Shown one piece after another: positions 20,809 through 30,379 of a stretch of DNA of 64,000 nucleotides; position 1 is the stretch's first letter, and each line of letters begins with the position of its first letter. Both the position numbers and the translations under genes were made by a program. Source of the DNA: Rubrivivax sp. GTDB lineage: Bacteria; Pseudomonadota; Gammaproteobacteria; Burkholderiales; Burkholderiaceae_C. The notes beneath the pieces were generated by a model. That model did not search any database and had not been told where the DNA came from. It saw nothing but the letters and a program-made list of their open reading frames with translations. The stretch covers positions 1 through 64,000 of the forward strand of contig JAIXZR010000028.1 of assembly GCA_027489455.1 (NCBI GenBank), given 5' to 3'.

Positions 20809-23276
20809 GCTTCAACTTTCTCCAGGATTTCGGCGTTCACCGTCACGGGGTCGTCGCCCTCGAACAGCGCCATGTCGTGTGTATCGAACGCGGCCTCGTT
20901 AATGTGCTCGAGCGCGCCGTCGAGCATCAGGTCGAGGTCGGCCGCCACATCCAGCAGCTCTTCGCGGCTCCACTCTGGGCGCGACAGCAACATTCGGGCA
21001 AGCGCGGTGTGGGCCTCGTCCAGACCCATGAGGCCCTTGGGTGTTTCAGCTGCTTCTGCCTCGACTTCGGCCTCAGACGGCTCAGCAACTGCCGCGGCGG
21101 GCTCCTCGATCTCGGTGAAGATGTTGGCCAGCAGCGCCGACACTTTCTCGGTGTCCTTCTGGAGGGCGGCGATGCGTGCCGGGTCGAGCTTGAAGCCCGA
21201 CTCCTCGACCTTGGCGGCGGCGGCCGCGGCGGTCGGCTTTGTGCCGGCTGCGACTGCGTGAACATCGGAGAAGACCTTCTTTGAGTCGACGCCCAGGGCC
21301 TTGTAGACCTTCTCGAGCATCTTGACCTCGGCCGGTGACACCTCACCGTCCGACTGCGCGACCGTGGCCATGAAGGCGGCGATGGTTTCCTTGACAGTCA
21401 AGTCGAGCGGCTCGAACTTTTTCTTCAGCGCGGTCAGCGACGCCGGCGCCTGCATCAGCAGCCTCAGGTGCGCCAGAAGGCGGCGCGTCTGGCTGGGTGT
21501 CAGGTGCTTCCAGGACAGCACCGTCTCACGCAGGTGGCCCATCTCCTTGATGCCGAACTCTCCGTCGGAGGTCGCCACGGCCGAGGCCAGCTGCAACGTC
21601 AGCGCGGCGGCCAGGTACGGCCCGTTCGCACGGGACAGCTGCTCTGAGGGCGGGAGGGCGAAGAGGACGACCTTCTCCTCGGACTTGGGCGGCTTCGCTC
21701 CGCTGAGAACGTCGGGCTCGAAGCCCACGTTGGCCGACTCCAGCGTGCGGGCCAGCGATAGCGTCTTGTCCTTGGCGAATGCCGTCTTGGCGCCTAGGGC
21801 AGTCAGCAAGTCCTGGAACGACATTGAGACCATGCCCTCGCCCATGCGTGCCTTGAGCGCCTGCAGGGCCCTCTGGGGCTCCTCCGGCCACAGCGGTGCC
21901 GGGAGCTGCAGCAGGGCCTCCAGCGTGGCCCTGGAGTCCGCGTTCTTTCCGACCGCGCGGCTGAACGACTCCAGAGGCTTCGTGGCGGCCTCGACGACCT
22001 CCTGCAGCTTCTTGGTCGGCGCAGTCAGCACCGTGACGTCAGGCGTGTCCTTGAAGGTCAGCTTGAGTTCCTGGTAGCCCCGGAAGCCTGACGACGCGGG
22101 TCGATAGACCAGCTTGAGCTTCGTCCGGTTCCGCGGCAGCGCCATGCCGCGGCCGCACAGTTCTGAGTACTTCTGTGCGAAGAGCTGCTCGAACTGCTCG
22201 GGGCAGCGTGTCGCGGGTGTACGCAGGTATATGTTGGGGTCAAGCTTCGCCCAGGCAAGCGCCAGATGCGCCGGCACCTGGGCACCGTCCACAGCTGCCT
22301 GCCCAAGGGCGAGGCGGATGTAGAGCGGCAGCTCGAACGTCTTCGGAAGCGCAGGGACAGGCCGCTCGTACAGCTTGGAGGGATGAGAGGCCAGCGAAAC
22401 CCAGTCCAGGAGCTCACCTGCGTAGCGCCTGAACGAGTTGGACTTCTCGCCGTAGATGTCGAGCAGTCGGCGTAACTCCTCAGCAATGATGGGCCAATCA
22501 GCCTGAGCTGCCTCGTCCTTGGCGCCGTCGAGGATGGCCCGGCGCTCCAGTCCATAGAAGAACAGGAAGACGTAGCCGATGTCCGCGCGGGGGTCTTGCC
22601 GCCCGCCGGCAAGCCACTTCAGGTAGGCCCGTCGCGCGCTTGGCGAAATCTCCGAGTAGCTGGGCCAGTAGCCCATGTCGCGCTCGGTGTACTCGGCTCG
22701 GGCCGCAACCGTCTTCGACGGGTCGATGAGGCACGGGTCGTTGTCGCCGAGCGGTGTTTTCAGCGAGTTGCCAACGTAGACCATTCCGCCAGGGATGGTC
22801 AGCCCAGCGATGCTCACCGTCTCACCGGGAGGCAGCCACCGACCGGCGCCGTAACCCTTCGGTGCCGCCGACACCTTGAAGTTGGAGACGAACGGGGCCG
22901 GGGCCGGCGCCGCCGGCAATGGATTGCGGTACGTGGGCGGAGTTGGAGCAACACTGACTGGCTCGTCGTCCGGGACGAACCGTTGTGTTGGCTTGGGCGC
23001 CGGCGGGGGCAAACTGACCCTCGCGGTCGCCTCCAGGGAGCGAGCTACGGCGGGCGCGTCGCGGGAGGCCACCCTGGAAGCGCGCCTTTGCGGCTCACGC
23101 TCCTCGACGACCACGGCCTTCTTGGACTGACGGTACAGGTAGATGGCGACACCGACGGCTGCGATGACGCCGATGCCAATCCAGACCTCCTGAGGGATGC
23201 CGGCGAGCAGCGCAATCGCGCCAACGACCAGCACCGCGACAACGCCACCTGGCCCCGATTTCTTCCTTCTCGCCAT
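20805..23276 (-). CDS. sngA: TerB_N/TerB_C domain protein with N-terminal membrane segment; candidate SngA
   Basis: N-terminal VVAVLVVGAIALLAGIPQEVWIGIGVIAAVGVAIYLY hydrophobic segment; WLPPGETVSIAGLTIPGGMVYVGNSL (TerB_N); TIAAFMATVAQSDGEVSPAEVKMLEKVYKALGV (TerB); ATGA overlap with sngB. Confidence 0.82.
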   Translation of the reverse strand: MARRKKSGPGGVVAVLVVGAIALLAGIPQEVWIGIGVIAAVGVAIYLYRQSKKAVVVEEREPQRRASRVASRDAPAVARSLEATARVSLPPPAPKPTQRFVPDDEPVSVAPTPPTYRNPLPAAPAPAPFVSNFKVSAAPKGYGAGRWLPPGETVSIAGLTIPGGMVYVGNSLKTPLGDNDPCLIDPSKTVAARAEYTERDMGYWPSYSEISPSARRAYLKWLAGGRQDPRADIGYVFLFFYGLERRAILDGAKDEAAQADWPIIAEELRRLLDIYGEKSNSFRRYAGELLDWVSLASHPSKLYERPVPALPKTFELPLYIRLALGQAAVDGAQVPAHLALAWAKLDPNIYLRTPATRCPEQFEQLFAQKYSELCGRGMALPRNRTKLKLVYRPASSGFRGYQELKLTFKDTPDVTVLTAPTKKLQEVVEAATKPLESFSRAVGKNADSRATLEALLQLPAPLWPEEPQRALQALKARMGEGMVSMSFQDLLTALGAKTAFAKDKTLSLARTLESANVGFEPDVLSGAKPPKSEEKVVLFALPPSEQLSRANGPYLAAALTLQLASAVATSDGEFGIKEMGHLRETVLSWKHLTPSQTRRLLAHLRLLMQAPASLTALKKKFEPLDLTVKETIAAFMATVAQSDGEVSPAEVKMLEKVYKALGVDSKKVFSDVHAVAAGTKPTAAAAAAKVEESGFKLDPARIAALQKDTEKVSALLANIFTEIEEPAAAVAEPSEAEVEAEAAETPKGLMGLDEAHTALARMLLSRPEWSREELLDVAADLDLMLDGALEHINEAAFDTHDMALFEGDDPVTVNAEILEKVEA

Positions 23277-23298
23277 TTATCTTGTTCCCCCTGTCAGT

Positions 23299-24441
23299 TC
23301 ACAACGTGAACAATTCCTGGTCAACATAGCGCCCGGTCTGCGCAAGCGCCGGAATCAGTTCCGCGTCAGCGTACGCACAACCTGAGCTGACCACAGGCCG
23401 CTGACCCTGCTTTTCGGCCGCCTCTGGCGAGTGACCCCCACCCGCCAGCAACGATGCCAGCATCGGAGCGTAGCCGGGGACCCACGCGGTCAGGTCAGGG
23501 AACGTCGACCTCACTGCCGCAAGAATTCGCATGCCGGCGTAGTCCAGGTCGCCCCAGAAGTGGACTGGCGTCGAGCCGCGCCCAAACAGCCAAGCCTCGA
23601 AGGCGACCTTCAGGTCTCCTCCTAGGGCGCCCTCGCCAGCGTAGAAGAGCGAGCAGCCCGCCGGGTTCCGCAGCCGTTGGGCGCTCCCCTTAAACCCTGA
23701 CGCGTAGACCAGTGCGAGCCCGGAGAACGCATGGGATGATGAGCGCAAGGCCTGCTCGAAGCTCATCAGGTTCTCGATGAAGAGCACGCCCCGGTAACCG
23801 GCCAGCGGCAGGAAGACCTGAAGTTGGATGGGCGACTCCGGGAAGGGGCACTCATCGACCCCCAGGATGGCTGCCACCAGGCCTTGGCGCTTGTCGAGCA
23901 CCTTCGACATGCCCCAGAAGAGCTGCGTCGAGACCTCGCGCAACAGCATCGGCCTGTCTGCAAGGGACGGCAGTTGGTTGAGTCGCTGCACGACTTCGGA
24001 CATCGAGTAGTTCGGCATGTCGATGCAGTAGTCGCCGACAGCTCGCTTGACCTCTTGTGAAGCAGCCAGACCCACGTTGACCGCTTCTCGCCACCGCTCG
24101 ACGGAACTTTTGACGCGTTCGGGTCGCCCAGTTGCCAGTCGGACAGCGGCCTCGTCGAGCACTGTCACTCGGGGGCTACGGTCGTAGCCAGACCGTGCCT
24201 TGACTGCCCCTTCCGGCTTGACGCTGAGCCAGCCCCAGTTGCACATCTCACCGACGTGCTCCCAGAGGTCCTCCTTGCGCGACTCGAGGGGCGCCCTGTA
24301 AAGTGCAGGCCACGTCTTCTCGGCGAGCGTCACAGACTGGGCCTTGGTGCCACGGCTGTCGGCTGCGTCCAGCCTGTCGACAAGCAGGCCCAGCAGTTGC
24401 CGAACCTCCGTTGATTCGAGCCACAGGGGGCGTGACGTCAC
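23299..24441 (-). CDS. jetD: Wadjet JetD (DUF3322/DUF2220, Toprim-like nuclease)
   Basis: VTSRPLWLESTEVRQLLGLLVDRLD; LFIENLMSFEQAL; VHFWGDLDYAGMRILAAVRSTFP Toprim-like motif; GTG start overlaps jetC stop (GTGA), so the ORF-track start at 24588 is too far upstream. Confidence 0.9.
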   Translation of the reverse strand: MTSRPLWLESTEVRQLLGLLVDRLDAADSRGTKAQSVTLAEKTWPALYRAPLESRKEDLWEHVGEMCNWGWLSVKPEGAVKARSGYDRSPRVTVLDEAAVRLATGRPERVKSSVERWREAVNVGLAASQEVKRAVGDYCIDMPNYSMSEVVQRLNQLPSLADRPMLLREVSTQLFWGMSKVLDKRQGLVAAILGVDECPFPESPIQLQVFLPLAGYRGVLFIENLMSFEQALRSSSHAFSGLALVYASGFKGSAQRLRNPAGCSLFYAGEGALGGDLKVAFEAWLFGRGSTPVHFWGDLDYAGMRILAAVRSTFPDLTAWVPGYAPMLASLLAGGGHSPEAAEKQGQRPVVSSGCAYADAELIPALAQTGRYVDQELFTL

Positions 24442-27400
24442 TGGGCGGCCCCGGCCTGTGCGGCAGGCTCCATCGCTTCCGCAAGCTCCTTCTCCTCGAA
24501 TTCGAGGCGGGCTTGCTCTCGGGCCTGAGCGCGTTGGGCGTCCCACAGCTCGCGCATGCGGTCTGGCTTGAAGAGGCGCTCGTCGCACTCCAGGACGAAG
24601 TCGAGCTCGCCGTTCTTGTCGACGCCGGCCCGGCTGTAGCTGTACTCGCGGTCGAACTCAGGGCGCAGGCCACCCGCGTTGCGCGTTGGCATAGCGCTGA
24701 CCACTTGCAGGCCCAGCCCGTCACGCAGGTAGCGCAACACCGCCCGAGCGCGCGTCTCATCCATCTTGGAGAACGACTCATCGCTCACCAGCAGCTTCAG
24801 GCTGGAGCTCTTGTCGAAGAGTTTCATGCGGTTGGTAACCACGGCTGCCCTGACGATGTACGCCGGCGTCTCCAGCTGGCCTCCCGAACCCGTGCCCCAG
24901 GTGGACAGCGCGATGCGGCCGCCGCTGTCGGACTCGTTCCAGATCTCGTAGCGGCGGTAGTTGCGGTAGTCGGCGATACGCAGCAGCTCGCGGCCGGCAC
25001 GCTCCTGGTCCTTGTCCAGCAGCAGGCCCACGATGCGCTTGCGCACTTCGATATGCTTCTCGGACAGCTCGGTGTCACCGAACAGGTCGACCGTTTCCGG
25101 CGAGTCGGCAAGCTCAGTCACGGCCTTGAAGAAGCTGTAGTAGTCCTCGAACTCGGGCTCCCACTTCGACCAGTCGATGCTGAACCGGTCAGTGCCGAAT
25201 TTCAGGTTCTGCAGCTCGGCGTTCAGCTGGCGCAGGGTCCGCACCCCATCGTCTACCTTCGTCTTGATTTCCACGCAGAACTGCTTCGTGAAGACGTCGT
25301 GGAACGAGCGCTCGGCCTGCTCGACCTCGTTGCGGTTGTTGTAAAGACCAATGCCTTCAAGCTCACCGTACAGCGTGCTGACCGCGCGGCCCAGGACCGC
25401 CAGCGGCCCGTAGCAGGGGTCGAAAGAAGCATCGTCATGCAGGTGCGGCAAAGCGACCTGGAAGCGCTCTTCGCTCTTGGCCTTGGCGTTGTAGTCGGTC
25501 AGCAGTTCGCGGACCTCCCCCAGTCGCCCGGCCGGCAGGCTCTTCAGCCTGTCGCGTTGGTTATTCACATCGACGCTGGTCATCGTCCCCGAAGCTAGCT
25601 GTTCTTCGACCTGCTCGGCCAGCACCGTGTAGGTCCGCTCGGGGTTCGCCTCGCAAAGCTGCTTGAGCCTGCGAATCTGGTCTTCAAGGTCACGCAGTCT
25701 GTCGCCGCGCTTGGACTGGATGCTGCGGATGAGCTCTTCAGACTTGCCGGTGCGCTCGTCTGCCAGCGTAATCGCCTTTGCCGCAGCTGCAATCTGAATG
25801 TCGTAGTCAGCAATCTGCTCCTCGATGTCCTTGAGGGCCGCCTCGAGCTCCAGCACCTCGGTCAGGTCCAGCTGGTCCAGGTCACGTCGGCAGTGGTCGA
25901 TGTCCGTGGCCGCGGCGTGAAGCGGCTGTGCGTTGAAGGACGGCTCGCGGAGCTGGCCCAGGGTGCTGCGCTGGTCGACCAGAAGCTTCTTGAGGCCCCT
26001 GAGGCGGCTCAGAGCGGCTTCCGCAGCTTCGAGCTGGGCCGTGGTCTCCTTCAGCGCTCGCTCGCGGGCGGCACGGCCGAACACCAGCTCTCGCTTCTCG
26101 CCGACAAACATTGTCCGCGAGCCGCTGCCCTTGCCATCCTTCGTCAGCCCGCGCGCGGTGGTGCGCAACTGCTGCGAGTTTTCAACCTTGATGACCGCAC
26201 CGAACTGCTCGATGAGGTACGCCTTGGCGATCGGGTGCTCGGTGTGCAGCTCGTGGATGATGGAGTCACGAGGCACGCGACTCGGGTCGGCCCTGTCCAG
26301 GCAGTGCTTGCCCTGGATGACTTTGGCGCGGGAGCCGACCGACTGAAGGTAGTCAATCGTGCGGGCTTCCCAGTCGGGTTTGACGATGAGGTTGAAGCGC
26401 GCGCCATCAAGGTAGCCCTCAATGGCAGGCTGCCAGTCCTCGGACCTTGGCTCAACCAGGTCGCACAGCACCTGGACGCTCGCCTCAGGCAGTTGCTCCC
26501 GGATGCGGTCGACCGCCAGGCCCGTTTCACGGGGGTAGTTGCTGGCACCTGCGGCCAATCGCTGCTTGCGGTCAGCCAGGTCCTTGACGGCTCGACCCTC
26601 AGACTCGATGCGCGCGTCCAGCGTGGCCGCTTCGGTTGCGATGGCGGTGGAGACACTCTCGGTCGGTCCGACGAGCGCGGCATGCACCTCGGCCAGGCCT
26701 ACGTTGACGCCTTCAAACGCAGATACCAGCTGCAAGAGCTTGGCCGCGACCAGCGCTTCGTCCCTTGACGCGTCCAGTACGGCGTCGTGAAGTGCTGCCA
26801 GGCGCTCCAGCTCCGTGGCCGCGAACGCGCTCGCCAGGGCTTCGACCGCAGCCTTGAGTGTCGGGAACTGTTCTGGGATGACTTTGCTGATGAGCAGTCG
26901 CGCCGTGTTTTCGAGGCGACCGGCTGCAAGCAGGCCCTTCATCAATGCGTCCAGTGTGTCCTTGGCCACCTGGGTCGAGACCTTAAGCTTTTCTTCGAGA
27001 CGTTCCTTCGCTCCGTGAGCCGCGATACCGCCCAGCTTGACCTTCAATCCGATGCGACTCAGGTCAGCGCTGTGACGCAACGCGCCTTGGGTCTTCTTGA
27101 GCCTCTCGTTGCGCTCAGCGATATCCGTGTCCTGCGCAATCTTCTTGCGCTCCTGGTCGATTCGGGACTCGTCGTCGCGCAGGTGCATTTTGGCTGCGAG
27201 CAAGTCGTACTGCACTTGTTCTTCGAAGGCCGACGTCGTGCTGACGATGGCGGTCTTCAGTTCGCTCAAGCGCGCCACGGTCGCCGCTATGCGGGCGCCT
27301 TCTTCACGCAGGTTGGTCACCTGCTTCATGAGGTCGCTTATGCGGCTGATGCCCTCCTGCAGCTGCTTGCCGTCGAACTCGAGGATGTCGTCACGCACCA

Positions 27401-28088
27401 GGTCGTGAACTGAGCCGATGGGCTTGTAGGCAATAGACTGGCCCCAGGCCTTAGCCGCATTCTGGGTCTCGTCCCAGGTGACCGAAGTGCGACCGCGGAA
27501 CCTGCCGTACAGCGCGCAGAGGTAATCGCGCTTGGTGCCGTCGTAGGAGGTGACCTTCCGGTACCGGGCCCTTAGCCGCTTGACGATTTCGTCGACGGAC
27601 ACCCATTCGTTGCTCTCAGCGTCCCTCAAGAAGTCGTTAATAGTCAGGGCTTCGTCGTCGACGATGATGAGTTCCAAGCGCTCCAGCTTGGCGCCACGGC
27701 GCTCGCCGGTGCCGTCGACACGGGCAGATGCAGCGACCAAGGCTGTAAATGGCTTGGCCGAGGTCTCGGAGGGGCCTGGACGGAACACGGCGGCGACGTA
27801 GCCTTGCGCACCGTCGGGCCTCGAGAAGTTGCTGTACTCGGCGCCGCAAACGAACGACTCCAGCGTGCGCTTGGACTTGCCGCGGCGCTGGTTGGCCTGG
27901 ACTTCTTCCTGGCCCGGGTTGTAATTCACGATGCCCTGGTAGGACGCGGTCATCACGGTCTGCAGGGCGTCCAGCATGGTCGACTTGCCGGCGCCTGTCG
28001 GGCCAGTCAAGAGAGTCATGTTGCTGAAGTCGTATTCGCCGTACGGCAGCTGGCCCCAGTTGGCCAGGATGAGTTTGTCGAGTTTCAT
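24438..28088 (-). CDS. jetC: Wadjet JetC (SbcC/MukB-like SMC ATPase)
   Basis: MKLDKLILANWGQLPYGEYDFSNMTLLTGPTGAGKSTMLDALQTVMTASYQGIVNYNPGQEE; C-terminal GTGSGGQLETPAYIVRAA...LLVSDESFSKMDETRARAVLRYL. Confidence 0.95.
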   Translation of the reverse strand: MKLDKLILANWGQLPYGEYDFSNMTLLTGPTGAGKSTMLDALQTVMTASYQGIVNYNPGQEEVQANQRRGKSKRTLESFVCGAEYSNFSRPDGAQGYVAAVFRPGPSETSAKPFTALVAASARVDGTGERRGAKLERLELIIVDDEALTINDFLRDAESNEWVSVDEIVKRLRARYRKVTSYDGTKRDYLCALYGRFRGRTSVTWDETQNAAKAWGQSIAYKPIGSVHDLVRDDILEFDGKQLQEGISRISDLMKQVTNLREEGARIAATVARLSELKTAIVSTTSAFEEQVQYDLLAAKMHLRDDESRIDQERKKIAQDTDIAERNERLKKTQGALRHSADLSRIGLKVKLGGIAAHGAKERLEEKLKVSTQVAKDTLDALMKGLLAAGRLENTARLLISKVIPEQFPTLKAAVEALASAFAATELERLAALHDAVLDASRDEALVAAKLLQLVSAFEGVNVGLAEVHAALVGPTESVSTAIATEAATLDARIESEGRAVKDLADRKQRLAAGASNYPRETGLAVDRIREQLPEASVQVLCDLVEPRSEDWQPAIEGYLDGARFNLIVKPDWEARTIDYLQSVGSRAKVIQGKHCLDRADPSRVPRDSIIHELHTEHPIAKAYLIEQFGAVIKVENSQQLRTTARGLTKDGKGSGSRTMFVGEKRELVFGRAARERALKETTAQLEAAEAALSRLRGLKKLLVDQRSTLGQLREPSFNAQPLHAAATDIDHCRRDLDQLDLTEVLELEAALKDIEEQIADYDIQIAAAAKAITLADERTGKSEELIRSIQSKRGDRLRDLEDQIRRLKQLCEANPERTYTVLAEQVEEQLASGTMTSVDVNNQRDRLKSLPAGRLGEVRELLTDYNAKAKSEERFQVALPHLHDDASFDPCYGPLAVLGRAVSTLYGELEGIGLYNNRNEVEQAERSFHDVFTKQFCVEIKTKVDDGVRTLRQLNAELQNLKFGTDRFSIDWSKWEPEFEDYYSFFKAVTELADSPETVDLFGDTELSEKHIEVRKRIVGLLLDKDQERAGRELLRIADYRNYRRYEIWNESDSGGRIALSTWGTGSGGQLETPAYIVRAAVVTNRMKLFDKSSSLKLLVSDESFSKMDETRARAVLRYLRDGLGLQVVSAMPTRNAGGLRPEFDREYSYSRAGVDKNGELDFVLECDERLFKPDRMRELWDAQRAQAREQARLEFEEKELAEAMEPAAQAGAAQ

Positions 28089-28756
28089 TCTTCGGTCCCT
28101 GCGACCGTGGCTTCTTGTTCGATGACGCCGTCAGCGTCTAGGGCAGCCGTCAGGGCGTCGTTCGACACAACGCCAAGGATGGTCGGCCGAATGGCGAGCA
28201 GTGCGTCCTCGTCCGCGATGGAAAAGCCTGCGGCGTAGCTCAGGATTCGGTGCCGCTTGAGCTCAGCCAGCAAGTGCATCTTGTCGGTCGAGCTGGACGG
28301 CAACAGGCGCTTGAGCTGCGTCTGCATCGTCACCGCCAGCTCTTCGAAACTGATGAGGGCCTCACCCTGCGGCTGGATGTCGCCGTTGTTGAGCTTGTTT
28401 TGATAGAGGAAGCGCAACGCCAGGGCGGCCGCCACGAAGTCAGGCGAGACCCGCGCACGGACCGACGGAACGGCCTCAAGCGTGTCCTCGGGCATGCCGT
28501 CAACCACCGCGCCCGGCGCGTATAGCCGGTAGTACTGGTTGGTGGAGTCGTGGTGCAGCCGGAAGCCCGCCACGTCGAAGTAGTCCTCCAGCAAGGTCTC
28601 GATGCGGCGGGCGTCGTCGTACAGCAACTGCTCCGTTCGGTCTTCGTCGCGTACGACGACGCCGTAGGACATGAGGCGCAGGACGATCTCTCGAAAGCGC
28701 TCAGCCTTCAGGTTGGCGACCGTCAGCTGTTCGTTGACAAGGGATGAAATGCTCAT
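28085..28756 (-). CDS. jetB: Wadjet JetB (DUF4194)
   Basis: LRLMSYGVVVRDEDRTEQLLYDDARRIETLLEDYFDVAGFRLHHDSTNQYYRLYAPG; position between jetA and jetC with 4-nt overlaps. Confidence 0.92.
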   Translation of the reverse strand: MSISSLVNEQLTVANLKAERFREIVLRLMSYGVVVRDEDRTEQLLYDDARRIETLLEDYFDVAGFRLHHDSTNQYYRLYAPGAVVDGMPEDTLEAVPSVRARVSPDFVAAALALRFLYQNKLNNGDIQPQGEALISFEELAVTMQTQLKRLLPSSSTDKMHLLAELKRHRILSYAAGFSIADEDALLAIRPTILGVVSNDALTAALDADGVIEQEATVAGTEE

Positions 28757-30180
28757 TTCTTCAGGTCGATTTCGTAGTCATTGCCGCTGTAGGCGGGGTT
28801 GTCCAGGCGAGCGGGCAGCTTGCGTACGGAGAGGTCGCCGCCTGCGCTGCGAGCGGCCTCGACGGCCTGCATGGCGCGAATGACGTCACGGGCGCTCTCC
28901 GTGGGCAGCGCTGAAACGCGGATGGGATGCCGGAACAGGCGCAGGTCCGTTCGCAGCTTCTCGGCCACCAGCTCGTTGGGGATGGAAAACGCTTCCGACT
29001 CCGCGCGTGCCATCGCAGCGGCCAGGCGCTCTTGCCGGCTGGCTCGGGGGCGGACCGTGACGGTGACCGCCTTCCGGCGCTGCGTGGCCGTCCGCAGCTT
29101 GAAGCTGGCGGGGTCGAGCAGCCGAACCTCGGCCGTGGTGAGCTGGTCGCCGATGCGGGAGAGAAAGCGGTCCTGCGCGTCCTTGGGCGACTCGGACACC
29201 TTCTGGATGGCCGCGAGGTAGGCGTGGCGAGTCTGCCCCGAGCGCAGCATCATCGACTGCAGCGCCAGGCCATTGACGCGCTTCATGTACGTCTCCATCG
29301 CCTTGACGAAGCCCGGCTGCTTCGACTCGCAGGCTGCGTCGACGATGTCTTCGATGCGGCTGAGCAGCCAGTCGTAGACCGAATTCCCGGCGTGCTCCTT
29401 GGCGGCCCAGTGCGCGATGTCGTGCAGTTGCTCGTCCATGCGCTTGAACTTGGCGTCAGGCACCGCCCGAAGCCTCTCGAGGTTCTGCTGGATAGCCTGG
29501 CGGTTGAGCATCGCGTTGTCGGACGTCAACTGCTTCGAGTACTCCCGCTGGAACCGGTCCAGAAAATCGACGAACTCGCCCCACTGCGTGTGTACCGAGG
29601 CGTTTTGCATCAGGTGGCGGACGAGACCCTGGAAGTAGTCGATGCCCTCAGTCAGGTCTTCAATGACCTTCTCGGCGTACTCGTAGGCGTCCACGATGTC
29701 GTGCGCGTCACCACGACCGGAGAGGGCGGCATCCAGGGCGTTCCGGCAGCCGCGCATGTTTCGTTGCCGGCTGCGGCTGGGGCGGTCCAGCGCCCAAAGG
29801 GCCTCCGAGAACAGCTTGCCAGCACGCGAGAAGCGGAAGGCTGTGACCAGGCCATGCCTGTCTGCAAACTGCTCCAGCCATCCATCGGCCAGCAGGGTGC
29901 GGATGAGAAGGCTTGTCAGTTGTTGCGGGTCGTCGGCTTCTGGGGCGTTGAACTCGTCCTGCTCAGCATCCGGCGCCGCCTGGTCAAGGTGCTCACGCAC
30001 GACCGGAAAGAGCAGTTCACGCAGCGCATCACGGGTGAGGTTGTGTGCATAGTCCGCAGCTGGGCCGTGAAGGCGTTCATAGAGCGCCCTCAGGCAGGCC
30101 ACGACCAGCTCACGGCGGGAGCTGTTCAGAGGCCGGAAGAACTTGCAGCGTTCGTTCTCGAAGAAGGCGGCCGCGGTCAT
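28753..30180 (-). CDS. jetA: Wadjet JetA
   Basis: MTAAAFFENERCKFFRPLNSSRRELVVACLRALYERLHGPAADYAHNLTRDALRELLFPVV; first gene of a jetABCD-order cluster. Confidence 0.92.
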   Translation of the reverse strand: MTAAAFFENERCKFFRPLNSSRRELVVACLRALYERLHGPAADYAHNLTRDALRELLFPVVREHLDQAAPDAEQDEFNAPEADDPQQLTSLLIRTLLADGWLEQFADRHGLVTAFRFSRAGKLFSEALWALDRPSRSRQRNMRGCRNALDAALSGRGDAHDIVDAYEYAEKVIEDLTEGIDYFQGLVRHLMQNASVHTQWGEFVDFLDRFQREYSKQLTSDNAMLNRQAIQQNLERLRAVPDAKFKRMDEQLHDIAHWAAKEHAGNSVYDWLLSRIEDIVDAACESKQPGFVKAMETYMKRVNGLALQSMMLRSGQTRHAYLAAIQKVSESPKDAQDRFLSRIGDQLTTAEVRLLDPASFKLRTATQRRKAVTVTVRPRASRQERLAAAMARAESEAFSIPNELVAEKLRTDLRLFRHPIRVSALPTESARDVIRAMQAVEAARSAGGDLSVRKLPARLDNPAYSGNDYEIDLKK

Positions 30181-30374
30181 CGGGCGCCTTTCTTCGCCTC
30201 AGGCGCTGGGTCGCCAGGTTCTACCTGAAGCTTCTTGGCATACAGCCTGACCATCACTTCGAACATGTTGGTCAGGCTGCGGTGCTCTTCGGCGGCGCAG
30301 CGCTCCCAGAGGTCGCGGACCTCGGGGGTCATCTTTAGTGTCGTCGCGGAGGTCTTGGATTTGGGGCGTGCCAT
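30177..30374 (-). CDS. Small ribbon-helix-helix-like protein heading the operon (putative autoregulator)
   Basis: 65 aa MARPKSKTSATTLKMTPEVRDLWERCAAEEHRSLTNMFEVMVRLYAKKLQ; beta strand + two helices pattern; ATGA overlap with jetA. Confidence 0.7.
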   Translation of the reverse strand: MARPKSKTSATTLKMTPEVRDLWERCAAEEHRSLTNMFEVMVRLYAKKLQVEPGDPAPEAKKGAR

Positions 30375-30379
30375 CGGTT

